Numbered from the stretch's first letter, positions 7,357-16,704 are shown. The stretch: 29,746 bases of DNA from Clostridia bacterium (GCA_017462505.1 JAFTQY010000084.1:1-29746), one strand, 5' to 3'. The notes: generated by a model from the sequence alone, not told the origin. Translations and numbers: made by a program.

Positions 7357-9174
7357 ATGTCGAGAGAGAAAATAAAACAGACGGGGACGATACGAACGCT
7401 GATCAAAAGCGTGCGGCAGTATAAAAAGCCGTCGCTGATCACCCCTATATTTATGGCGGTGGAGGCGCTTTGCGAGTGCTTGATACCCTTTTTCATGGCG
7501 ACGATGATCACAAAGATCGACGTGAAGGGGATCACGTCCACGCAAGCCATGCAACGCATTTTGACCTACGGCGGGATCATGGTGATCTTGGCGATTTTGT
7601 CTATGCTCAGCGGCGTTATGGCGGGGCGGTTTGCCGCGACGGCAAGCTGCGGTTTCGCCGCAAATTTGCGCCACGATCTGTTCTATAAGGTGCAGAAATT
7701 TTCCTTTTCCAACGTGGATAAATTTTCCACGTCGTCGCTCGTTACCCGCGTGACGACGGACGTTACCAACGTACAGCAGTCCTATCAAATGTGCCTGCGT
7801 ATCGTGATCCGCGTGCCCTTGCAGTTCTTGTTTGCGATCATTATGAGCTTTATCATCAATCCCAAGCTCGCATGGATCTTCGTTGTGATCGTGCCCGTGC
7901 TGGCGGCGCTGCTGTTTGCGATCATGCGGTACGTTATGCCCTTTTTCAGAAAGATATTCAAAAAGTACGACGCGCTGAACAATTCCGTGCAGGAAAACGT
8001 GGGCGGTATCCGCGTTGTTAAATCCTTCGTGCGCGAAGAGTATGAAACGGAAAAATTTGAAAGGGCGGCGGGGGAAGTACGCAACGACTTTACCAAAGCG
8101 GAAAAAATTCTTGCGCTCAACAACCCGATGATGACCTTTTTCATCAATTTGGCGGCGACCCTGATCGCGTTCTTCTCGGTGTACGCGATCGTGGATAAGA
8201 CCTATTGGGCGGCATACGACGGTTTTAACGCGGGACAGCTTTCCGCGCTCATTTCGTACGGGATACAGATGTTGTCCTGTCTTATGATGTTCTCGATGAT
8301 CTTCGTCATGCTGTCGATGTCGATCGAATCGGCGCGCCGTATCGCGGAGGTTTTGAACGAGGAATCGGATATCGTCAGCCCCGAAAACGGCGTGAAAGAG
8401 GTCAAGGACGGCTCTATCCGCTTTGAAAACGTCAACTTTAAATATTCCGCCAAGGCGGCGAAGTTCGCTCTTTCGGATATCGATCTGGATATCAAATCGG
8501 GCGAAACGGTGGGGATCTTGGGGGGTACGGGCTCGTCCAAGACCACCCTTATTCAGCTCATACCCCGTCTGTACGATACGACGGAGGGGGCGGTATACGT
8601 CGGCGGCGTGAACGTCAAGGATTACGATTTGGACGTGCTGCGCCGCGAGGTTTCCGTCGTTTTGCAAAAGAACGTGCTCTTTTCGGGTACGATCAAGGAA
8701 AACCTGCGTTGGGGGGACGAGAACGCGACGGACGAGGAGATCGAGCGCGTTTGCAAGCTGGCGCAGGCGGACGAATTTATCCGTTCTTTCCCCGACGGGT
8801 ACGATCATTATATCGAGGCGGGCGGTACGAACGTTTCGGGCGGGCAAAAGCAACGCCTTTGTATCGCGCGTGCGTTGCTTAGAAAACCCAAGGTTTTGAT
8901 CTTGGACGATTCCACCTCGGCGGTGGATACCAAGACGGACGCGCTTATTCGTTATGCGTTCGCGCAGGAAATCCCCAACACGACGAAAATTATTATCGCT
9001 CAGCGCGTGGCGTCCGTGGAAAGTGCGGACAAAATCTTGCTTTTGGACGGCGGTAAGATCGTGGCTTGCGGCAACCATAGCGAGCTGATGCAAACTAGCG
9101 AAATTTACCGCGAAATCTACGAGGCGCAGACCAAGGGCAAAGCCTCCGAAAACGAAGAAGGGGGTGAGGCGTAA
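7357..9174 (+). CDS. Heterodimeric ABC exporter, subunit with degenerate ATP site
   Basis: A 605-residue half-transporter: six hydrophobic helices (about residues 25-330) followed by an ATPase domain. Walker A is GGTGSSKTT (about 388-396), the Q-loop is VVLQKN, and the signature is VSGGQKQR. After the Walker B Asp517 the catalytic Glu is replaced by Asp518 (LILDDS), and the H-loop His is replaced by Gln549 (IAQR). These are the hallmarks of the non-catalytic half of heterodimeric type IV exporters such as BmrC/BmrD or TM287/TM288. The stop overlaps the start of the second subunit by one base. The substrate is unknown; drug, lipid or peptide export is typical of the family. The AGAGG ribosome binding site lies 8 nt before the ATG. 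Confidence 0.92.
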   Translation: MSREKIKQTGTIRTLIKSVRQYKKPSLITPIFMAVEALCECLIPFFMATMITKIDVKGITSTQAMQRILTYGGIMVILAILSMLSGVMAGRFAATASCGFAANLRHDLFYKVQKFSFSNVDKFSTSSLVTRVTTDVTNVQQSYQMCLRIVIRVPLQFLFAIIMSFIINPKLAWIFVVIVPVLAALLFAIMRYVMPFFRKIFKKYDALNNSVQENVGGIRVVKSFVREEYETEKFERAAGEVRNDFTKAEKILALNNPMMTFFINLAATLIAFFSVYAIVDKTYWAAYDGFNAGQLSALISYGIQMLSCLMMFSMIFVMLSMSIESARRIAEVLNEESDIVSPENGVKEVKDGSIRFENVNFKYSAKAAKFALSDIDLDIKSGETVGILGGTGSSKTTLIQLIPRLYDTTEGAVYVGGVNVKDYDLDVLRREVSVVLQKNVLFSGTIKENLRWGDENATDEEIERVCKLAQADEFIRSFPDGYDHYIEAGGTNVSGGQKQRLCIARALLRKPKVLILDDSTSAVDTKTDALIRYAFAQEIPNTTKIIIAQRVASVESADKILLLDGGKIVACGNHSELMQTSEIYREIYEAQTKGKASENEEGGEA

Positions 9175-11159
9175 TGGCACAAGCGGCGACGAGAAAGCCC
9201 GTAATGCCCAAAGGCCCGATGCGTGGGCGCGGTATGCCCGTGCCTAAGGGTATGATCAAAAAGGGCACGCTGAAACGGCTCTTGAAAACGGTATTCCGTT
9301 ATTATAAATGGCGTATGCTGCTCGCGCTCGTTTGTATCGCGGTCAGCTCGGTCGGCAGTTTGGTTTCTTCGATCTTTATGGTATCGGTCGTGGACGAGGT
9401 TATCGCGCCCGCGATCAAGCTTGGCGGCATGACGGCGGGGCTTGAAGATAAACTGATCGGCTTAATCGTGATGATGATTTCGGTGTACGGCGTGGTGATT
9501 TTGGCGTCGTTTACCTATACCCGTACCATGGCGACTGTCACGCAGGGCATGCTGTACCATTTGCGTACGGACATGTTTGCGAAAATGCAAAAATTGCCGA
9601 TTAAATACTTTGATACCCATGCGCACGGCGACATCATGAGTACCTACACCAACGACACGGACGCGACCCGTCAGCTGATCGGACAGAGCTTGCCTACCCT
9701 TCTTAGCAGTTCGCTGACCCTGATCACGACGATCGTGTTGATGCTCCGATACAGCTTTTGGCTGTTTTTGGTGGTGCTCGTATCCACGTTTGCGATGACC
9801 TTCGTCGTCAAGAAGATCGGCGGCGGCAGTGCAAAATACATGGTCGCCCAGCAAAGCTCCCTTGCCGAAGAAGAGGGCTTTATGGAAGAGATGATGAAGG
9901 GGCAAAAGGTCGTCAAGGTCTTTACCCACGAGGAACGGGCGAAAGAGGATTTTGAAAAACTCAATCAAAAGCTGTTTAAAGACAGCGAACGCGCGCACAT
10001 GTACGGCAACGTGTTAGGTCCTATCCTTGGCAATATCGGGAACATTACCTACGTATTGATCGCGATCGTGGGCGGAGCTTTGTTTGCGCTCGGCGCAAAG
10101 AACGTCAGCCTTGGCACGCTGCTTTTGGGCGACGGCGCGGCGCTGGGTATCGGCGTGATCGTGGCGTTTTTGGGTATGTCCAGAAACTTTACACAGATTG
10201 TCAACCAAACCTCGCAACAGGTATCCATGATTGCTATGGGCTTGGCGGGGGCGAGCCGTGTATTTACGCTCATGGACGAAGAGCCCGAACAGGACGAGGG
10301 GTACGTTACCCTTGTGAATGCGAAATACGACGAAAACGGTAACCTGACGGAAACGGCGGAGCGCACGGGCTTGTGGGCGTGGAAACATTACCACAAGGCG
10401 GACGGCACGACGACGTATACGCAGCTGCAAGGGGATATCGTGATGGATATGGTGGACTTTTCCTACGTGCCCGAAAAGCAGGTTTTGACGGACGTTACGC
10501 TGTACGCAAAGCCCGGGCAAAAAATTGCGTTCGTCGGCGCGACGGGGGCGGGGAAAACGACGATCACGAACCTTATCAACCGTTTCTACGATATCGCGGA
10601 CGGAAAGATCCGTTACGACGGTATCAATATCAATAAAATACGCAAAGCCGATCTGCGCCGTTCCTTGGGGATCGTTTTGCAGGATACCAACCTGTTTACG
10701 GGTACGGTTATGGAAAACATTCGTTACGGGCGTTTGGACGCGACGGACGAAGAATGTATCGAGGCGGCAAAGCTTGCCAACGCGGACGATTTTATCAACC
10801 GTTTGCCCGACGGGTATAACACCATGCTGACCAACAACGGGGCGAACCTTTCGCAGGGGCAAAGACAGCTCTTATCGATCGCCCGCGCGGCGGTGGCGGA
10901 CGCGCCCGCGATGATCTTGGACGAGGCGACTTCGTCTATCGATACCCGTACCGAGGCGCTGGTTGCCGACGGTATGGATAAGCTGATGCACGGCAGAACG
11001 GTATTTGTTATCGCGCACCGTCTTTCCACGGTACGCAATTCCAACGCCATTATGGTTTTGGATCACGGCAGAATTATCGAACGCGGCACGCACGAACAGC
11101 TTTTGGAACAGAAAGGGACGTACTATCAGTTGTATACAGGCGCGTTTGAGTTAGAGTAA
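9174..11159 (+). CDS. Heterodimeric ABC exporter, catalytic subunit
   Basis: A 661-residue half-transporter that should pair with the upstream one. The N-terminus is basic and Pro/Met/Gly-rich for ~30 residues, followed by six membrane helices. An extra polar segment (about 372-425, containing RTGLWAWKHYH) sits between the membrane domain and the ATPase; I recognise a similar segment in clostridial relatives. The ATPase has canonical Walker A (GATGAGKTT, about 456), Walker B with catalytic Glu584 (LDEATSS) and H-loop His615 (IAHR). Its signature is LSQGQ instead of LSGGQ, and this signature would complete the degenerate site of the partner, so both changes fall in the same composite site. Ribosome binding site GGGGGTGAGG lies within the end of the preceding gene. 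Confidence 0.92.
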   Translation: MAQAATRKPVMPKGPMRGRGMPVPKGMIKKGTLKRLLKTVFRYYKWRMLLALVCIAVSSVGSLVSSIFMVSVVDEVIAPAIKLGGMTAGLEDKLIGLIVMMISVYGVVILASFTYTRTMATVTQGMLYHLRTDMFAKMQKLPIKYFDTHAHGDIMSTYTNDTDATRQLIGQSLPTLLSSSLTLITTIVLMLRYSFWLFLVVLVSTFAMTFVVKKIGGGSAKYMVAQQSSLAEEEGFMEEMMKGQKVVKVFTHEERAKEDFEKLNQKLFKDSERAHMYGNVLGPILGNIGNITYVLIAIVGGALFALGAKNVSLGTLLLGDGAALGIGVIVAFLGMSRNFTQIVNQTSQQVSMIAMGLAGASRVFTLMDEEPEQDEGYVTLVNAKYDENGNLTETAERTGLWAWKHYHKADGTTTYTQLQGDIVMDMVDFSYVPEKQVLTDVTLYAKPGQKIAFVGATGAGKTTITNLINRFYDIADGKIRYDGININKIRKADLRRSLGIVLQDTNLFTGTVMENIRYGRLDATDEECIEAAKLANADDFINRLPDGYNTMLTNNGANLSQGQRQLLSIARAAVADAPAMILDEATSSIDTRTEALVADGMDKLMHGRTVFVIAHRLSTVRNSNAIMVLDHGRIIERGTHEQLLEQKGTYYQLYTGAFELE

Positions 11160-11174
11160 AACGACGTTTAATAA

Positions 11175-11363
11175 TGAATTGCACCTACGGTGCATGAATT
11201 GTTAAAACATGAATTGCGCTGTTTGCGCATGAATTGCAAAGCAGAGCTTAGCATTGTGGAAATATTACAATAATGACGGCAAAGCCGTCAATTCATGAAA
11301 GGCAAAGCCTTTCAATTCATGGCAAGATCATCTTGCCAATTCATGCAACGGTGTTGCAAATCA
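11175..11363. repeat. Mirror-symmetric array of eight short hairpins around a central hairpin
   Basis: Eight small hairpins, each starting TG and ending CA, sit at 11180-11194, 11200-11209, 11215-11229, 11235-11253, 11274-11290, 11296-11314, 11320-11338 and 11344-11358. They are exactly 5 nt apart within each half. The spacer is TGAAT in the left half and ATTCA, its reverse complement, in the right half. A central larger-loop hairpin (ATTGT 11253-11257, ACAAT 11267-11271) marks the mirror point. Stem sequences differ from unit to unit but stay complementary; only the fourth unit has a mismatch. This fills the 264-bp gap after the exporter together with a bidirectional terminator. No protein is encoded there. 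I do not know a named family for it. Confidence 0.85.
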
Positions 11364-11376
11364 TTTTATACAAGCA

Positions 11377-11406
11377 AAAAAGCAAGGCAAAATTGCCTTG
11401 CTTTTT
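11377..11406. terminator. Bidirectional terminator between convergent genes
   Basis: A long perfect palindrome: five A plus GCAAGGCAA (11377-11390), AA, TTGCCTTGC plus five T (11393-11406). The T tract on either strand makes it usable for both the plus-strand exporter operon and the minus-strand amino acid transporter operon. Confidence 0.85.
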
Positions 11407-11423
11407 CGTTTTGTCGTATAAAA

Positions 11424-12314
11424 TTACATTAACACCTTGGACAGGAAATCTTTCAAGCGTTCGTCCTTGGGATTTGCGAAAAATTCCTTAGGGGAATTTT
11501 CTTCCTTGATCACGCCCTCGTTCATAAAGATAACGCGGTTCGCCACTTCCTTAGCGAAGCCCATTTCGTGGGTAACGACGACCATCGTCATTCCTTCGTT
11601 GGCAAGCTCCGTCATAACCTTTAACACCTCGCCGACCATTTCAGGATCGAGTGCGGACGTGGGCTCGTCAAAGAGCATTACGTCGGGGGACATGGCGAGG
11701 GCGCGCACGATCGCGATACGCTGTTTCTGCCCGCCCGAAAGGGTGGACGGATATACGTTCGCCTTGTCTTCAAGCCCGATCCGTCTAAGCAAATTCATCG
11801 CGTTTTCTTCCGCCTCTTGCTTGCTTTGCAATTTCAGCTTGACGGGCGCAAGGGTAATGTTTTGCAAAATGGTCAGGTGGGGGAACAGGTTGAACTGTTG
11901 GAAAACCATACCGATTTTTTGACGGTGCTTATCCAAATTTTTTTGAATGGCTTTCTCCGTCGCTTTTTCTTTTTTGCGCAGCTCCTGATAGGCGAGTTTC
12001 GCCTCGCTCACCGCACGTTCGTCGTATTCAGGCGTGCCCTTTTTCGCTTGCAGAGCCTTCCACGCGGCTTTCCATTCGCCGCGCTCCTTTTTAAACACGG
12101 TGGTATCGTGGAATTCAATACGCCCCGAGGTGGGCTCTTCCAGTCTGTTCAAACAGCGCAGAAAGGTGGACTTACCGCAGCCCGACGGGCCGATCACGGC
12201 GACCACGTCCCCCTTGTGAATATCGATATCCACGCCTTTTAAAACTTCTAATTTACCGAAATACTTATGCAGATTTTTTACGGAAAGAATGGTGGTTTTT
12301 TCTTGCTGTTCCAT
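11424..12314 (-). CDS. glnQ: Amino acid ABC importer ATPase with a charged insertion
   Basis: A 296-residue ATPase of the polar amino acid importer group. Walker A is GPSGCGKST (42-50), the Q-loop FQQFNLFPH is near 138-146, and [20 protein letters not shown] and VTHEMGFA follow as in GlnQ/HisP. Between strand region RIEF (~68) and the Q-loop there is an extra, strongly charged, probably helical segment of about 45-50 residues (roughly 76-125, rich in Lys, Glu, Ala). Usual members are about 240-250 residues and lack it. I chose the ATG at 12314 rather than the GTG at 12326 because AAGGAG lies 11 nt before the ATG but directly abuts the GTG. It starts 1 nt after the permease stop, so it is coupled to it. 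Confidence 0.9.
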   Translation of the reverse strand: MEQQEKTTILSVKNLHKYFGKLEVLKGVDIDIHKGDVVAVIGPSGCGKSTFLRCLNRLEEPTSGRIEFHDTTVFKKERGEWKAAWKALQAKKGTPEYDERAVSEAKLAYQELRKKEKATEKAIQKNLDKHRQKIGMVFQQFNLFPHLTILQNITLAPVKLKLQSKQEAEENAMNLLRRIGLEDKANVYPSTLSGGQKQRIAIVRALAMSPDVMLFDEPTSALDPEMVGEVLKVMTELANEGMTMVVVTHEMGFAKEVANRVIFMNEGVIKEENSPKEFFANPKDERLKDFLSKVLM

Positions 12315-12315
12315 A

Positions 12316-12987
12316 TTATTTGTCACTCCTTGAAAGTTTCTTTTCGAGCAATCGTAACAGGAAAGTCAAAATCAGCACTACCACCAGATACATTACGGCA
12401 ACGATAATATAAGGTGCAAAAGGCTCGCGCGTTCTGCCGATGATATTATCCGCAACCTTTGTCAAATCCATAACGCCGATCGTACCGATGATAGAGGTTT
12501 CTTTGATCAGGGCAATAAACTCGTTACAGAACGGAGGGAGCGCGCGCCGAATGGCTTGCGGTAAAACGATATGCCATAACACTTGCAGCTTGCTCAAACC
12601 TAAGGAACTGCCTGCTTCTAATTGTCCGTCGTCAATGCTTTCAAGCCCGCCGCGGATAATTTCCGCTACATACGCGCCCGAGTTGATACCGAACGTTAAA
12701 ATGGCAATCCACATATCGGAAAGGGAAACGAGAATAACCAGCCACATCAGTAGCATTTGGACGTAGACGGGCGTGCCGCGGAAAATAGTGATATAAATAT
12801 CACAAATCCTACGGGCAATTTTTAATTTTCCGTATTTTTTGTTGGTATACTTAATCAGGGCAACGATAATACCGATTACGCAACCGACTAAAATAGCGCC
12901 TATGGAAATGGTCAAGGTTGTTTGCAAGCCCTCAAAATACCATTTCCAACGGTTGCCTTTTAAAGCAATTTTAAAGCTTTTCCACAT
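12316..12987 (-). other. Internal start: full-length amino acid ABC permease within the fused frame
   Basis: From the ATG at 12987 the frame encodes 223 residues beginning [11 protein letters not shown], the normal length and start of GlnP/HisM-type permeases, with several membrane helices and the EAA loop. AAAAGGAG lies 5 nt upstream of this ATG. The permease can therefore be made separately from the fusion, by independent or re-initiated translation. Confidence 0.8.
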
Positions 12988-13878
12988 AAAATCTCCTTTT
13001 ACGTACAAAAGCAGAACCGAAAAACGGCTCTGCCATCGTACAAACGCAATAATGAATGATTTTGCAAGTTTTTGCGCGGGCAATTCGTCGATTACTACCA
13101 CGTCGCATTTACCGGCTTTTAACGCGCTGTAAGCAAGAGGACCGTCGTCGTAGGGGATAACCTGTGCGCCGGTATCTTTCAATACGCCGCTGTTGATAGC
13201 GTCTTCGATCATGATATGACCCGTCGTGCCCTTTTGTACGCCGATCTTTTTACCTGCAAGCTCTTCAAGAGTGCTGTACGCTTGGTCTTCCTTGCTGATG
13301 ATACATTGAACGGTCGAGAAATAAGGGTTGGAGAAATCAACGAATTCCTTGGGTTCGTCGTAAATGGTCATACCCGCGGCGCCGATTGCGTTGTCCTCAA
13401 CGGCAAGCTTTGCAACGATAGAGTTGAACGCTACGTCGTGGAAGTTGACCTTCATGTTCATTTCTTCGGCAACGAGTTGCATGATGTACATATCCGCGCC
13501 TACGATATTGTTGTCATTGTCGCGGAATTCAAAGGGAGGGAATTCTGCGTTGGTATAAACCTGCAACGTACCTGCGGTGTTGTCGGAAAGGTCGGGGAAT
13601 TCCAACGTAACGGTAGGGGTTACGTCCGAATCGATTGCGTCATAATAGCTGATAATCGTTGCAATGTCAAGGTCTGCAATTACGGTGTTCATTGCCGACA
13701 AAATAGCTTCTTTGTTGGACGAATTTTTGCCGATTGCAAGCCCGTATTGTTCGTTGTTTTCCGATTCGATCGCCGTTGCAACGTATTTTGCGTCATCTTT
13801 ACCGCAGCTTGCAAAGCTCATGGTCGCAAGCGCTGCCGTCGCTGCCAAAGTGCATGCCAAAACTTTTTTAATGCTCAT
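12316..13878 (-). CDS. Amino acid binding lipoprotein (segments permuted) fused in frame to the ABC permease
   Basis: A 520-residue open frame. Residues 1-25 are a lipoprotein signal (SFASC, Cys25). Residues ~31-82 ([18 protein letters not shown] and following helix) look like the stretch that normally ends a polar amino acid binding protein. A linker (83-103) leads to the normal N-terminal part (104-273: [52 protein letters not shown]), which stops where the missing C-terminal part should begin. A 24-residue stretch with no family resemblance (274-297) then runs into the permease (298-520, with the [12 protein letters not shown] coupling motif). That stretch contains a terminator-like hairpin and an intact ribosome binding site and ATG for a separate permease. 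Ribosome binding site AAAGGAG precedes the ATG at 13878. The permutation could be real or an assembly product. Confidence 0.8.
   Translation of the reverse strand: MSIKKVLACTLAATAALATMSFASCGKDDAKYVATAIESENNEQYGLAIGKNSSNKEAILSAMNTVIADLDIATIISYYDAIDSDVTPTVTLEFPDLSDNTAGTLQVYTNAEFPPFEFRDNDNNIVGADMYIMQLVAEEMNMKVNFHDVAFNSIVAKLAVEDNAIGAAGMTIYDEPKEFVDFSNPYFSTVQCIISKEDQAYSTLEELAGKKIGVQKGTTGHIMIEDAINSGVLKDTGAQVIPYDDGPLAYSALKAGKCDVVVIDELPAQKLAKSFIIAFVRWQSRFSVLLLYVKGDFMWKSFKIALKGNRWKWYFEGLQTTLTISIGAILVGCVIGIIVALIKYTNKKYGKLKIARRICDIYITIFRGTPVYVQMLLMWLVILVSLSDMWIAILTFGINSGAYVAEIIRGGLESIDDGQLEAGSSLGLSKLQVLWHIVLPQAIRRALPPFCNEFIALIKETSIIGTIGVMDLTKVADNIIGRTREPFAPYIIVAVMYLVVVLILTFLLRLLEKKLSRSDK
13007..13033 (-). 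terminator. Terminator-like hairpin inside the fused binding protein-permease frame
   Basis: On the minus strand: GCAGAGCCG (13033-13025), five T, CGGTTCTGC (13019-13011), four T (13010-13007). The stem is 9 bp with one G-U pair. Such hairpins commonly sit between binding-protein and permease genes to lower permease expression, so this looks like former intergenic DNA that is now read as coding. Confidence 0.65.
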
Positions 13879-13927
13879 AAGATTTATCTCCTTTTTTTAT
13901 GTTTTTTAACATTTATTTCGTCTACTT

Positions 13928-15292
<1,365 letters not shown>

Positions 15293-15358
15293 GGTTTTGT
15301 TAAGTTTATGAATTTTCCGTGAAAAATGGAAAAAGAAAGAAAAAACGTAAAAAATTGC

Positions 15359-15387
15359 TTGCAAAAAACACAAAAAAAGGGTATCAT
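15359..15387 (+). promoter_or_regulatory. Promoter of yajC
   Basis: TTGCAA (15359-15364) and TATCAT (15382-15387) with a 17-bp spacer, about 50 bp before the yajC ATG. The AAGGAG ribosome binding site lies 9 nt before the ATG. A weak hairpin after tgt (around 15313-15334) may limit read-through. Confidence 0.6.
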
Positions 15388-15437
15388 AGAATACGCAAGT
15401 AAAAAAGCGCGCGATATGCGCGAAGGAGAATAATACT

Positions 15438-15926
15438 ATGTTTTTATTGAAATTATTGACGGCGGCGGAAGGCGCGGTAAGCTCTGTAACCAGTAGCGAT
15501 ACGCCCGCAAAATTGTCCTTTTGGGATAAATACGGCATGCTGATTTTGGTCGGCGCGTTCTTGGTTTTGCTTGTTCTCGGTATGTCTTGGAGCTCCCGCA
15601 AGCGTAGAAAGCAGCAGGAAGAGGCGACGGAAAAGCTCAACGCGCTTGGCGCGGGTACGAAAGTGGAAACGATCGGCGGCGTATTTGGTACGATCGTGGA
15701 AATGAACAAGAAAGAGGGTACGTTCGTGTTGGAAACGGGCTCGGAACAGTTCGGCAAGACGTATATTCGTTTTGACAGAAACGCGATCGGGCGTATCATC
15801 GACGCGGTAGAAACTCCCGTTGAAGAAGAGGAACAGGAAGAAGAGGTAGAAAACGTAGAAGACGTTGCGCCTGAATTTGCGCCTGTTGCCGACAACGCGG
15901 AAACGGAAGAAAAAAAGGAAGACTAA
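15438..15926 (+). CDS. yajC: Preprotein translocase accessory subunit YajC
   Basis: A 162-residue protein with one membrane helix (about residues 34-51) and the family core after it: KRRKQQEE followed by GAGTKVETIGGVFGTIVEM. The N-terminal 30 residues are short and polar, and the C-terminal tail is a long acidic stretch (EEEEQEEEVENVED), longer than in typical YajC of 85-110 residues. YajC associates with SecD and SecF and with YidC at the Sec translocon. secD and secF lie about 2.3 kb downstream on the same strand, so the complex is encoded in one neighbourhood split by the SCIFF genes. Confidence 0.93.
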   Translation: MFLLKLLTAAEGAVSSVTSSDTPAKLSFWDKYGMLILVGAFLVLLVLGMSWSSRKRRKQQEEATEKLNALGAGTKVETIGGVFGTIVEMNKKEGTFVLETGSEQFGKTYIRFDRNAIGRIIDAVETPVEEEEQEEEVENVEDVAPEFAPVADNAETEEKKED

Positions 15927-15946
15927 ATAACGGCATAAAAGAACAA

Positions 15947-15982
15947 CGCCTCCGCATAGGATAACAGCGGAGGTGTTTTTTT
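15947..15982 (+). terminator. Terminator-like hairpin that contains the next gene's ribosome binding site
   Basis: CGCCTCCGC (15947-15955) pairs with GCGGAGGTG (15967-15975), 9 bp with one G-U, 11-nt loop, followed by seven T (15976-15982) that abut the ATG at 15983. The right arm holds a perfect GGAGGTG ribosome binding site 7 nt before that ATG. The element can end transcription, and in read-through RNA it hides the ribosome binding site. Confidence 0.8.
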
Positions 15983-16360
15983 ATGCAAAACGAAAGGCTG
16001 TACGGCGGCGTTTTCGCCGTGATCAAGGCGGTATTGACGGCTTTGGTGATTTCCCTGTTGTTTTCTATTTTCTTTGCGGTGGTCTTGCGGGTTGCGCCCG
16101 TGCCCGACAAAGCGGTGTATCCCGTCAATCAAACGGTCAAGGTGCTGGCGGCGTTTTTGGGCGCGCTGTTTTTCGTGCGCGGAGAAAAGGGCTGGCGGAA
16201 AGGCTTGCTGGTCGGCGTGCTCTTTTTCGGCCTCTCGTACGTGACGTTTTCCACCGTCGGCGGAACGTTTTCCTTGTCGCCCTTGGCGATTGCAGAGCTT
16301 GTCTTTACGGCGCTCGGCGGCGTGATCGGCGGGGTTTTGGGGGTAAATTTACGGCGTTGA
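15983..16360 (+). CDS. Small four-helix membrane protein, TIGR04086-like
   Basis: A 125-residue integral membrane protein with about four hydrophobic segments (residues 10-33, 46-63, 70-88, 97-121) and almost no soluble part. Position (yajC, then this gene, then the SCIFF peptide) and size match the TIGR04086 family of clostridial membrane proteins; I rely on recollection of that neighbourhood, since the sequence has no catalytic motif. Its function is unknown. The ATG at 15983 directly follows a terminator-like hairpin that holds its ribosome binding site, so expression is probably controlled by read-through and RNA folding. Confidence 0.75.
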   Translation: MQNERLYGGVFAVIKAVLTALVISLLFSIFFAVVLRVAPVPDKAVYPVNQTVKVLAAFLGALFFVRGEKGWRKGLLVGVLFFGLSYVTFSTVGGTFSLSPLAIAELVFTALGGVIGGVLGVNLRR

Positions 16361-16435
16361 CGTGCGTGTTTTGCGCGCGGAACGCAAAAAAAGAGATTGT
16401 AGAGCCGAAAAGCGGAAAAAAGTAGAAAAAACTAC

Positions 16436-16464
16436 TTGCAATTTACGAAAAAGTGTATTATAAT
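16436..16464 (+). promoter_or_regulatory. Promoter of the SCIFF peptide gene
   Basis: TTGCAA (16436-16441) and consensus TATAAT (16459-16464) are separated by 17 bp, 39 bp before the ATG at 16504. A strong AGGAGG ribosome binding site precedes the start. Confidence 0.8.
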
Positions 16465-16503
16465 AGACGTAACAAAAATAACAACACCACATAGGAGGAC
16501 GTT

Positions 16504-16656
16504 ATGATTAAAACGATCGCGAAACCCGCAGATAAGAAAACGACCGCTTGCGGCGAATGCAGAAGCACCTGTCAGTCCGCTTGCAAAACGAGCTGCACGG
16601 TAGGTAACCAGTCCTGCGAAAGAATCACGCGCGAAGAAAAAATCGAACGCAAATAA
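16504..16656 (+). CDS. scfA: SCIFF ranthipeptide precursor
   Basis: A 50-residue peptide with six cysteines (16, 19, 23, 27, 31, 38), matching the SCIFF family (six cysteines in forty-five residues). The core CGECRSTCQSACKTSC followed by TVGNQSCE is highly characteristic. The N-terminal MIKTIAKPADKK acts as leader for binding the maturase. In studied members (for example CteA) the radical SAM partner forms thioether links from Cys to a neighbouring residue, on a Thr in CteA; Thr32 after Cys31 is a candidate acceptor region here. It is followed by a hairpin and then the maturase gene. It has a strong own promoter and AGGAGG site, fitting high peptide expression. No protease/exporter is adjacent. 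Confidence 0.95.
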   Translation: MIKTIAKPADKKTTACGECRSTCQSACKTSCTVGNQSCERITREEKIERK

Positions 16657-16704
16657 TTCTTTGGCACCGCGGCGTTTTGCCGCAAATCGTAGGAAATAAT
16701 CGCA

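Noticed and set aside
7321..9180. A 619-codon open frame on the minus strand opposite the first exporter gene
   Set aside because: It is an antisense shadow of a clear ABC exporter gene; its sequence is His/Arg-rich low complexity without any family motif and has no ribosome binding site.
11175..11363. Reading the repeat region as a CRISPR array
   Set aside because: The repeats are only 5 nt of spacer between self-complementary units of 10-19 nt, orientation flips at the centre, and no cas gene is present.
12314..12326. GTG at 12326 as the start of the importer ATPase
   Set aside because: The ribosome binding sequence AAGGAG abuts this GTG, while it lies at a usable distance from the ATG at 12314.
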